Source: Acanthamoeba sp. SK_2022b (Eukaryota > Discosea > Longamoebia > Acanthamoebidae). From it: 26,006 nucleotides of DNA. The notes below the pieces were generated by a model. That model made no database searches. It was not told the origin of the DNA and saw only the letters and a list, made by a program, of their open reading frames with translations. Positions 10,289 to 18,532 of the stretch are shown here, piece after piece. The DNA lies in the NCBI GenBank assembly GCA_027943245.1, contig JANDJZ010000663.1, positions 1 through 26,006 of the forward strand, written 5' to 3'. The position numbers were made by a program, and so were the translations under genes. How positions within the stretch are numbered: position 1 is the stretch's first letter; each line of letters begins with the position of its first letter.

Positions 10289-11532
10289 ATGTTCGCAGAG
10301 CTTCCCAACAATTCAGCGCGAGGTTCTGGCTACTACGGCTACGCTTACGAACCACAGTCGCCTCCTCAACGCGTCTTCGGCAGAATGGGTCCTTTCTCTC
10401 AGCTCCACTCTCGCCACAAGCAGGTGCACATGCACCTCCTCTTTCCTCTACACATTTTAAATCTCTTTCCCTCGATTCATTTTATTTTACACCGATTGGG
10501 GTTTTTCCCATTGTGAGCAGGTTGTTGTGGGCCTGGTCGTGGCGTTCCTCTTCTTGGGCGGCCTCGTCTACTTCAACCCTGCCTTCCTCTCCGACGGCAC
10601 GGACGCCTCAACGCACTCGCGTGGCCTCAAGGACGCTTCGCTCGAGGCCCACCTCCGCTATCCCCTGCAGCAGGTGTGCTCGCTGCCCCTTCTCTTTGTT
10701 TGGCCCCAGATGATGATGATGTCAGTGGCGGCTGAAGAGCTTCCTCGTGCGTGCCTGCTCGCTCTCAGGCGTACCACAAGTACACCCCATCGTCGACGCA
10801 CTACTCCATCACCATCGTCGCTGACATGGACAAGGCCTCCAAGACGGTACTGCTTCGCCCACCTCTCTGTTGCGCGGTGTGTTCGTGGGCATTGTTGCGC
10901 ACGCTTTGCCCCCCCCCCTCTCCACACGCGCGCGTGTGTGCGCGTGTGCGTGCTCCGGCTGATGAGGAGTGTCCGTGGCCCACAGGACGACAAGAAGTGG
11001 AGGAGCACCCTGAAGAGCGGCACGCTCACGCGCAACCCCGAGACCAAAAAGTATTCCATGACCTGGGAGAGCGAGGTTACCTCTCCCCTCCAATCTCTCT
11101 CTCTCTCTCTCTTCCTGTCCACTCGCCGTCCGGCGCGAGTCCCCGAAGCGAGCAACTAACGGCAACATCATCATCATCATCATCATCAACAACAACAACA
11201 CAGACGGACATCACCTCGGTCTTTAACGACGGGTCGCGAGGAATGGAGCTGTCGGAGCTGGCCTACTTCAACGACCAGCTCCTCACCTTCGACGACCGCA
11301 CCGGCATCGGTACAGCTCCCTCCTCACGTGGGCCCTTGCGTGGGGGTCATCCCACGACGACGTGGCGGCCAACGCACGGGACACTGACCCCCGATCGCCT
11401 CCCTCCGGCCAGTGTACTTCGTCGAGGGCGGCAAGGTCATCCCCAAGCACATCCTCATGGACGGCAACGGCCACATCGATAAGGTTCGCCCCCATTCTTG
11501 GCGGGCTAGCTCTATTTTACCTTTATTTTTCG

Positions 11533-11611
<79 letters not shown>

Positions 11612-11768
11612 ATTCTCATCGACACTCGTGCCCATGGCTTTATTCCGTTGTGACAGGGCCTCAAGATCGAGTGGGCCACGGTCAAGGACTCGCACCTCTA
11701 CGTGGGCTCCACCGGCAAGGAGTGGACCACGGGCAAGGGGGTACACCCGCTCCCTCCCCCCCTCTCTC

Positions 11769-11820
<52 letters not shown>

Positions 11821-12246
11821 CGCGCGCGCGTCGGCGTGTCGTCTCATCCCGCATGTGCTTTCCCCCTCGTTTTTATAGGAGTTCGTGAACAATAACCCGC
11901 AGTGGATCGCGCGCATTGACGCCGAGGGCCGAATCGAGCGATTTGATTGGAGCCAGCACTACACCGCGCTCAGGTAATATTACCCCCCCCCCCAAAACCA
12001 CCACCGCCACTAGCGGCGCGCCTCGCCGCCAGCGCACGTCGTAACGCTGACCGCCTGCGCAGGGCGGCGACCAACACGCTGTTCCCGGGCTACCTGCTGC
12101 ACGAGGGCATCCGATGGAACGCCGCTCTCCGGCGGTGGTTCTTCCTCCCGCGCCGAGTCTCCACGGTACCGCGCACACGCTCGCGCGCGTGCATGCACGT
12201 GTCGTTTAACCTCTGTTCGCTTTGTGTTGTGTGTGTGTGTTGTGTG

Positions 12247-12314
<68 letters not shown>

Positions 12315-12946
12315 AATGGCCTGCGTGCATTGCGCATCCAATAGGAAGCGTACGACGAGGCGCTGGACGAGTCGCGCGGCTCCGACACGATCATCTCCAT
12401 GGACGAGCAGTTCTCCGACATTCGCATCTCTCACGTGGGCGTACGTCTCTCTCTCTGCCTTCCTTTTCATCGTGGTCGTGGTCCGTTCGCGTCTTCTCAC
12501 CCGCTCCTCGAACAGGTCCACGAGCCCACGCACGGCTTCTCCACGTTCCAATTCGTTCCGTTCCGCGAGAATGAGGTCGTGGCCCTCAAGACTGAGGAGC
12601 ACCAGGACAAGATCTCCACCTGTACACGCTCCCGCCACCACCGCCGCCTCCTTAACCTCTGCTTCCGATCGGTGTTCACGTTACTCCCACACACACCACA
12701 CACATCAGATATCATGGTGTTCGACCTCAGTGGCCGAGTTTTGATGGAAGAGACCCTTGTTGGCAACGTCAAGTACGTGTGACCCCTCTCCTTGCCTTAT
12801 CATCGAGCCCATCCACAACTTCTTCTTCTTCTCTCTCTCTCTCTCTCTCTCGATCTCCTGTGTCTGACCCTTTCCTCTCCCACTCTCTCTCCCCCCCCCA
12901 TCTCTTCGTTCTTTGGTCAAGGTTTGAGGGCATCGAGTTCCTGTAA
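10289..12946 (+). CDS. CANT1: Soluble calcium-activated nucleotidase 1 (apyrase family)
   Basis: Thirteen exons: 10289-10423, 10521-10673, 10769-10846, 10986-11075, 11204-11309, 11413-11483, 11657-11740, 11879-11973, 12063-12165, 12345-12440, 12516-12621, 12709-12772, 12922-12946; 401 residues, all GT-AG and in phase. Type II topology: a short cytosolic tail, a membrane anchor at about 46-63 (VVVGLVVAFLFLGGLVYF), then a lumenal catalytic domain. Family blocks: GSRGMELSEL (162-171), DDRTGI (182-187), LYVGSTGKEWTT, NPQWIARID, YTALR, GYLLHEGIRWN, RRWFFLPRR, ISHVG, PTHGFSTFQF, VALKTEE, YIMVFDLSGR and the terminal EGIEFL. These follow the apyrase (five-bladed propeller) order of vertebrate CANT1 and arthropod apyrases. 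The enzyme hydrolyses UDP/GDP in the ER/Golgi lumen with Ca2+, supporting glycosylation. Introns hold large (GTT)n and (TG)n repeats. Confidence 0.96.
11165..11201. repeat. (ATC)n/(AAC)n trinucleotide tract in CANT1 intron 4
   Basis: An ATC run passes directly into an AAC run and ends at the acceptor CACAG before the exon at 11204. Confidence 0.85.
11532..11611. repeat. (GTT)~27 microsatellite in CANT1 intron 6
   Basis: About 80 bp of uninterrupted GTT units occupy the middle of the intron at 11484-11656. Confidence 0.95.
11771..11817. repeat. (TG)~23 microsatellite in CANT1 intron 7
   Basis: A pure TG run on the sense strand, followed by a CG run (11818-11830); it ends about 60 nt before the acceptor at 11878. 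Confidence 0.95.
12222..12313. repeat. (TG)n microsatellite in CANT1 intron 9
   Basis: A TG tract with three TT interruptions at its start and about 33 pure units from 12248. It ends 31 nt before the exon at 12345. Confidence 0.95.
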
Positions 12947-13115
12947 ACAGCGGAAAGGGAGCGCACGCGGGCGCCGGCGATTATTTAACTCAGAGACAAC
13001 ACGCGTTGATGAGCGACGCAGAAGAAGACTTGCTTCGTTGCCATCACCACCAATCATTCCACCCCCACCCACCCACCCACTCTCCTCTCTTCTCTTCTCG
13101 TGCCCTCTCGGTCGC
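12947..13115. other. Convergent 3' spacer, CANT1 / PSMG4-like gene
   Basis: 169 bp between two converging stop codons. It contains a CACCCACCCACCCACCC run near 13065-13080 and no supportable coding region. Confidence 0.5.
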
Positions 13116-13817
13116 TCACTTGGTGCCCGCGTACGGCGGGACGGGCCGCACGGGCTCGATGGTGAGCGTCACCTGCGGTTCGCCTCCTCTCCCGTCGCCG
13201 TCGCCGTCGTTGTCGTGGGCGCGGTCTGGTCCCGTCGTCTCTCGTTCGCGTTCGTCGCGCATGAGGGTGAGTGCGCGTAGGAGCACGTCGCTGATCTCCG
13301 ACGCACGCGGAGTGGCAAAGAACAACCCCGGCACCCCCGCTACCCCCCCCCCAGTCGGCAGCAATAATTGTGTGTGTGTGCGCGCGCGCGTGTGCGATGG
13401 CACGATCGGTATGTCAGCACCGCTTCCACTGCTCCTCTTTGTCGAGGCGAGGGGCGCGTACGGCCAAAGTTGAGGTCGATGCCGACGTTGGTGGCGCCCC
13501 AGCCCACGAGGGACGTGAGCGGGACTTGCCTTTCCACCGCCATCGCCCCCGCGTCGCCCCCCTGCACGCCGGTGCCAGCAAAGAGAGAGAGAGAAGAGAG
13601 AGAAAGCTTAGCCGCGATTAAATGAGAGCGTGTGGGGGGGGGGGCAGCGCTGTACCGCTCCCGCCAGCACGACGATGGCGCGACGCGAGGCCGGTGCAGT
13701 GCGCAGCACCAGCTGTCGCGGTCGCCTCGGCTCTGCCGGCGCCCCAGGCTGGCCGTACGTGGCGTGGTGCGGGGCCTCCTCCTCGAAGCACGCCTCCGAC
13801 ACTGCTTCCTCCTCCAT
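13116..13817 (-). CDS. Small protein with weak resemblance to proteasome assembly chaperone 4
   Basis: Exons: 13817-13656, 13561-13462, 13339-13116, giving 161 residues; all junctions GT-AG and in phase. Acidic N-terminus (MEEEAVSEACFEEE), then a beta-like segment LVLRTAPASRRAIVVLAGAG, then AMAVERQVPLTSLVGWGATN, then GLFFATPRASEISDVLLRAL, a disordered Asp/Gly linker, and a C-terminus rich in prolines. The order strand, 'SLVG-G-T-N', 'LFFA', leucine-rich helix resembles PSMG4/PAC4-type proteasome chaperones by eye, but no stretch is decisive and the linker and tail have no counterpart. I give no gene symbol. It is head-to-head with SURF1 over only 87 bp, which supports a real expressed gene. 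If the resemblance is wrong this is an unknown small soluble protein. Confidence 0.55.
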
Positions 13818-13904
13818 AGCGCGAGGTGTTGAGTTGTTGCATTTCTTCTGTATTTTCTCGTTTGCTCTTACTTCCTGGAAACAACTACAGTACACGTAAG
13901 AAGG
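13818..13904. promoter_or_regulatory. Very short bidirectional promoter, PSMG4-like gene / SURF1
   Basis: Only 87 bp separate the two start codons, so both transcripts must start within or very near this spacer. The sequence is T-rich on the plus strand. No TATA match is evident. Confidence 0.5.
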
Positions 13905-14228
13905 ATGAAGCAGCGCTCCTCCTCGTTCTCTGTGCTCCGCGTGGCCAAGCGGGCCCTGGGCACGGCCGTGCCCGCCACCAACAAGCAGTGCCGCTCTCTC
14001 TACGCCACGCCCCTCCTCGGGTAGGGCCCCCTGTCCCTCAACCTTGGTGGCGCGCTCAGCTCACGCTACGCGGTTAGGGGCCAGGGCGTTTGCGTGCAGG
14101 GGTGCCGCCGCACCACGCTCTCTCTCGGGCGAGCAGGCACTGGACCGACGCCACGCCGCTCCTTTGCAACTGGTGCTGACGTCACAGCCGAGCGCGTGCG
14201 CCAATCAGGATCCTGGCCGGCTGACCCC

Positions 14229-14291
<63 letters not shown>

Positions 14292-14307
14292 GCGTGTGGC
14301 GTGTGTG

Positions 14308-14342
<35 letters not shown>

Positions 14343-14580
14343 GACGGCACAGAACCGGGTCAGGACATTGCGGCGCGCCAGCAGAACCTGAAGGACTTTG
14401 TCGGCGGCGGCAAGAGCGCGGCCGCTCGTAAGGCGCCGGCCGGCGGTGCCGCCGGCAGCGGAGAGGTCCTGGAGGCCGCCCTGCCCAAATGGTTCTGGGC
14501 CTTCCCGGCCATCACCTTTTGTCTGGGCACCTGGCAGGCACGTCGCCACGCTTCACAGCGAGTCCATGTGCTCACACACA

Positions 14581-14642
<62 letters not shown>

Positions 14643-15397
14643 CACAAACACATGTGGTACATCGACAGATCTATCGGTGGCAGGAGAAGCAGGAAATGAT
14701 TCGATACCGCAAGCAGCGCCTGCTCGAGCCCACTGTCGACCTGCCGCCCCAATTGACGTAGACCTCTCCCTCTCGCCCCTCGCCCCTCGCCCCTTGGCCG
14801 CGCCGCGGTCGACGCTGGCTCGCATCTCCAACGCCCATGCCACCCCCCTCCCCCCTTTACAGCGACGAGACGCTCAGGGAGTTTGAGTTCCGGCACGTGG
14901 AGGTGAGCGGCAAGTTCGATCCCGTGCGCGAGTTCATCGTGCGGCCCCGCACGCGCGATGGCCAGAACGGAGGCCTCCTCCTCACCCCCCTCCGCCGATC
15001 CGACGACGGGTACTCCCTACCTCTCTCTTTCCCTCTCTCTTTCTCTCTTCTTGGGGGGGGGGGGGCGATGGCGACGGTGAGCTCAATCGGTTGGTCCAGG
15101 ACCATCGTGCTGGTGAACCGCGGCTGGATACCGGCCGCCCTCATGAACGACGTCACCGAACGACACGCCATGCTCGTGCGTGCCGCGCTGCCCCCCACCC
15201 CCCCACCCCCCCAATCGCCAGCCTTGGCCGTGTCGACAATCGGTGGGCCTGTCACACTCACTTCGCGCGGCGTCGCAGGAGCGAGTGGCGGGCGACGTCA
15301 AGCTGTTCGGCCTCGTTCGGCCGGGCGAGAAGGTAACCTGCACCTCTTGCGCCAACAGCGCAACTGCGCTCCACTGCGTTGTGACCTCTGTGTGTGT

Positions 15398-15452
<55 letters not shown>

Positions 15453-15904
15453 TGGCGCAGGGCGGGATGTTCTCGCCGGAGAACAAGCTGGCCGACGAGC
15501 AGTGGTACTGGTTCGAGATCGACAAGCTGCGGCAGGCGCTCGGCCTGGCCTACACTCCGGCCCTCCTCGACCTGGTCGCCGCCTCGGAGGCGGCCCCCGG
15601 CGCCTCATCGGGTAACTGCTGATGTGTTCGAGTCCCCGCACGCGCGGTCACACAACCTCACGCGAGGCATACTACCAAACCAGCAGGAGCAGGTGCAAAG
15701 GATCGCTATCCTATCCCGCAGCCAATCGTGACGAAGCTGAGAGATAACCACCTCAACTACATCATCACCTGGTGCGGTCATCTCCCCCCCCTCCCCACGC
15801 TAGCCTTCCCAGTAGCCACTCACGTGCCTGTGTGTAGGTACTCGCTGACGGTGGCCCTCGTGGCCACGATTTTGCTCAAGGGCCGTGGGCGTGTGCGCCG
15901 CTGA
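13905..15904 (+). CDS. SURF1: SURF1, cytochrome c oxidase assembly factor (mitochondrial)
   Basis: Ten exons: 13905-14020, 14060-14229, 14353-14537, 14669-14757, 14863-15009, 15100-15175, 15279-15332, 15461-15611, 15684-15771, 15838-15904; about 380 residues. The N-terminus is basic and Ser/Arg-rich, ending in RRSFAT, like a mitochondrial presequence. TM1 is at about 142-156 (FWAFPAITFCLGTWQ, ending Q157), then IYRWQEKQEMI, FRHVEVSGKFD, TIVLVNRGWIPAAL, VKLFGLVRPGEK, WYWFEIDKL, NHLNYIITWY and TM2 at about 360-374. This two-helix hairpin with an intermembrane-space domain is the SURF1 family. SURF1/Shy1 helps insert heme a into Cox1 in the inner membrane. Exon 2's acceptor could also be at 14077 (6 residues shorter). 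Intron 3 has a GC donor, and intron 2's donor is the first GT of a (GT)n run. Neither affects family assignment. Confidence 0.95.
14230..14341. repeat. (TG)n tract filling SURF1 intron 2
   Basis: Two TG runs (about 14230-14286 and 14310-14341) with GC/AT interruptions between them. The first GT of the tract is the 5' splice site, and the tract ends 11 nt before the exon at 14353. Confidence 0.95.
14582..14640. repeat. (CA)~29 microsatellite in SURF1 intron 3
   Basis: A pure CA run on the sense strand inside the intron at 14538-14668. It is the complement of the TG tract in intron 2. Confidence 0.95.
15051..15065. repeat. Poly-G tract in SURF1 intron 5
   Basis: An uninterrupted G run (about 15) in the intron at 15010-15099, following a (CT)-rich stretch. 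Confidence 0.85.
15389..15450. repeat. (TG)n microsatellite in SURF1 intron 7
   Basis: A TG run with one GG interruption, ending 10 nt before the exon at 15461. Confidence 0.95.
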
Positions 15905-16188
15905 TGAACGCACGAGACGCGTGGCAGATCCAAATCTCCAGGGGAACGCGTGCCACGCTAATTACATTACTTGAAGGAGCTCTAAAGAGATAAATCGTTC
16001 ATAAAGCGGGTGGACGGGGAGGAGCGCACATTTCGCCGACTTCTACCGCACGTAGCAGGGGCAGGACTGCCGTGACCGTATCGGGCATCGGGGCCCTAAT
16101 AGCTTCGAGAGCGGGACCTCTTTCATTCTTATCTCGCCCCTGCATAGCACACCGCTTCTCCTCTCCACCCTCTCTAACCTTACAAGAC

Positions 16189-16444
16189 ATGGAAGTTGGT
16201 ACTCTTACTCCCCTCCCTTGGCCTTTGGTGCTACACGACCGTTTGTGTGGGCTAACGCGGCCACTTTTTTTCAGTCGACATCCTGCTGATCATCTTGGCG
16301 ATCTTCCTCCCGCCCGTGTCCGTCTTCCTCAAGCGAGGATGCGACATCCATTTGCTCATCAACATCCTCCTCTGGATATTTACCTGGATTGGAGGCGTCA
16401 TCCACGCCATCTGGGTCGTCCTCACCACCAAGGGCACCATCTAA
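16189..16444 (+). CDS. Pmp3/UPF0057 (RCI2-like) plasma-membrane proteolipid
   Basis: Two exons, 16189-16198 and 16275-16444, joined by a 76-nt GT-AG intron; 59 residues. The first exon carries only MEV plus one base. Two hydrophobic helices are seen: VDILLIILAIFLPPVSVFL (about 4-22) and a second from about 30 (HLLINILLWIFTWIGGVIHA). The loop has the family block FLPPVSVFLKRGCD, and the end IHAIWVVLTTKG is also typical. Pmp3/RCI2 proteins are tiny two-helix membrane proteins. Their loss hyperpolarises the membrane and causes sodium sensitivity in yeast and plants. Length equals the family norm. It is too small and split to be found by simple reading-frame scans. Confidence 0.93.
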
Positions 16445-16596
16445 GCCAGCGCGCCAAGCCCTTTTTCGTCGCCCCCAAAAAAAAAGCAGGCGCCAGGAGC
16501 GCTGGCGCCAAACTCGTTTCCCGCCTGCGGCGGTAAATAAACCTTTATCCAGATTACACTCCCATGTTATGTATGTACAGCGTGCCGCAAGGCACT

Positions 16597-16978
16597 TTAA
16601 TGAGAGGACTTGTTGCGGATCTGGTTGAGCATTTCCACCCTCTCTCGCCGCATTTCTGCTGATTTTGTCTGCGCAAAAAGCCAAATTACTACACATGCAA
16701 AACAACTCTTTCCTCCTTTGATTGGCGTAGTACCTCAAGGGAACATATTTCCGTGACGAGCTTCTTGTTCTCGGACACCAAGTTTTCAATAGCAATCTGC
16801 ACATCTCTGAAATCAGAATCGCTCCCTCCCCGCTGCGAGACGAAGAGCTTTGACGTACGCGAGCGCGGTCCTTGGCAACGTCCTGAGCAAGAAGGAGAGC
16901 CTCCAGCTCGCGTCGCAGGCGAGCGTTCTCCTCTCGTGCCTGGGCCACGTCGGCCCCATCGTCTCTCGTGGTTGCCAT
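16597..16978 (-). CDS. Small coiled-coil protein, 96 residues, family unknown
   Basis: Exons: 16978-16859, 16832-16734, 16668-16597; all GT-AG and phase 0. An upstream in-frame GTG at 17002 is not used as start. The protein is almost entirely heptad-like: AREENARLRRELEALLLAQ (about 14-32), then VQIAIENLVSENKKLVTEI (about 51-69), then MRRERVEMLNQIRNK (about 78-92). The linker RGGSDSDF lies between the first two helices. The middle intron is only 26 nt (16833-16858), which is very short, so the linker may be spliced differently. No family recognised. The size and helices suggest a subunit of a larger assembly (tethering, kinetochore or centrosomal complexes have such parts), but nothing here identifies which. 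Confidence 0.65.
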
Positions 16979-17326
16979 CTTCGTTTTCGTTCTTGTGCCC
17001 ACACCGCGCCACCTAAATTACCTCCCGCTGCACGAAAACTGCGCAGCCAGCGGCGTCTCGCGACCCATAAGTGGCGCGGAAGGCGTGGGGGTACAAGAGA
17101 GGCGGGCCCTACCACCCAAAAACCATCGCACAGAGCCAGCAGCATAACGTATTGGTTTTTCGCCTTTTACTAAAGACCACCGTGTTGCTGGCTCACTCAA
17201 TGTGCCTTCACTAATTTTTAGTATGGCCCCTTCGCGGGTGCCGCCCACCTCTCTTAAATCAATAACAACAAACAAACACATACACAACCAGTCTTGCCAC
17301 GTTGCCACAAACGTAGCAGTTGGCCC
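16979..17326. other. Intergenic region between coiled-coil gene and Acr2/Cdc25-like gene
   Basis: About 350 bp. It should hold the promoter and 5' leader of the coiled-coil gene and the 3' UTR of the Acr2/Cdc25-like gene, both on the minus strand. No further coding region, repeat or clear promoter element is seen. Confidence 0.45.
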
Positions 17327-18263
17327 TTAATGAGCAGCCAAATCTCTCGGGCTAGGCTGGTCGTTGATGTGCACCAACTCGGATTCCACCTGCAATTCGT
17401 TGCCTCATGAGCGCATGACCGTTTGTGTACTACCCACCGGTGGAAGGAGGACTAACCGTATTCCAGCATTCCTGGTCAAAGTTCTCAATGTGGTCATCCT
17501 TCTTTCCGTTGAACGTCTTGAGCCAGTTCTTGAAGCCCTCTGCCAGCACATACCTGCGCCACGGCCCGCACGCACAGCAAATACGCACAAGCGGTTGGGC
17601 GGCTGATTGCTCTCCTTTCCTTGTGCGCGCGCTCCCTCCCTCTCTCTCCTCTTATCTGGTCTTGGCCGGGTGTGGCGTACACGTTGTTGCTCTGCTCCTT
17701 GCCGAGCACCTTGATGAGACTCAAGGCGGCAGCCGGGGACCTGAGCTGGCCGTACATGCAGTAGAACACGATGTACTCCTTGCTACCGTGCTCCTTGGCC
17801 AGCTGCTCCAGCCTCGCGTCATCCACATCTTGCGGTGTGGAGACGGTGCGACCGGTGAGGAGAAGCACTCACGCATGCCACCAGCAGGCGAGATGACCCC
17901 CCCCCCCACATACCGTCAAAGGGCACGTTGAGGGCACCAGGGATATCTGGCGAGCGTTCGAGAGGAGGAAGAACACGGCGGTCAAACTAAAACTCACAAC
18001 AAATCCAGTTCACGCTCACAAAATAAAAGGTGGGGCAAGGTAGAAGGAGAGAGAGAGAGAGGCGCGTAGCACTCGAAATGAAAGGAAGAGGGACAACGTA
18101 AGAACGTACGGCCACCGTGGAAATCTGGTCCCCGCACATCAACCACCAGAACGCTCGAGTGTCGCTGCTCGAAGAGGAGGCTCGCTAGATCTTCAGCGGT
18201 GATGCGTTGGAAGTTCTTAGGGATGGCGATGTGCAGCTTCGATTTGGGTACGTCCACCTCCAT
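17327..18263 (-). CDS. Rhodanese-fold phosphatase/arsenate-reductase-like protein (Acr2/Cdc25 type)
   Basis: Exons: 18263-18110, 17946-17914, 17828-17681, 17553-17457, 17389-17327; 164 residues, all GT-AG and in phase. The rhodanese/Cdc25 pattern is clear: ITAEDLASLL (about 20-29), VLVVDVRGPDFHGGHIPGAL (strand, then the GGHIPGA turn), then VFYCMYGQLRSPAAA with C86 and R92 forming a CX5R loop, then YVLAEGFKNWL, the typical last segment. Single-domain proteins of this length with CX5R are Acr2-type arsenate reductases or small Cdc25-like phosphatases (yeast Ych1/Acr2, plant CDC25/ACR2). The residue before the catalytic Cys is Tyr, where Acr2/Cdc25 usually have His. A tail after WN is short and polar. 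Whether it reduces arsenate, dephosphorylates proteins or carries persulfide cannot be told from sequence. Confidence 0.88.
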
Positions 18264-18532
18264 GTTGATTCTCGACGCGTTCAATCTTGCCTTCTATAAA
18301 AACCCTTTTGGGTCCAACCTAACCTTGGGTTCGTTGTCCAGGAGGCACACGCCCTGTCGACTTTTAATAGTGCGGGGGGGGGGGGCTCTGCTTTTCTCAC
18401 CCCTCACCGCCAGCGTGGGCTGGCCCGCTGTATGAGTGTTCCCCTGCTCTGGGCAAGCTGCTGCTCGTGAGGGTTTGTTTATTGCAGATGACGCAAGGTC
18501 ACGACAGGTCTTGGGGGAGGGGAGATGTCTGT
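18264..18532. other. Spacer between Acr2/Cdc25-like gene and mS34 gene
   Basis: 269 bp between two minus-strand genes in tandem: mS34 3' UTR plus the promoter of the Acr2/Cdc25-like gene. It contains a G11 run near 18374-18384. A CTATAAAAA motif near 18293-18303 reads as TATA only on the plus strand, where no gene follows. Confidence 0.45.

Noticed and set aside
12224..12330. Reading frames of Val-Cys or Thr-His repeats over the TG/CA tracts
   Set aside because: They are translation artefacts of dinucleotide repeats located in introns of CANT1 and SURF1.
18293..18303. TATA box (CTATAAAAACC) near the Acr2/Cdc25-like gene
   Set aside because: It is oriented for plus-strand transcription, but the neighbouring genes on both sides are on the minus strand.
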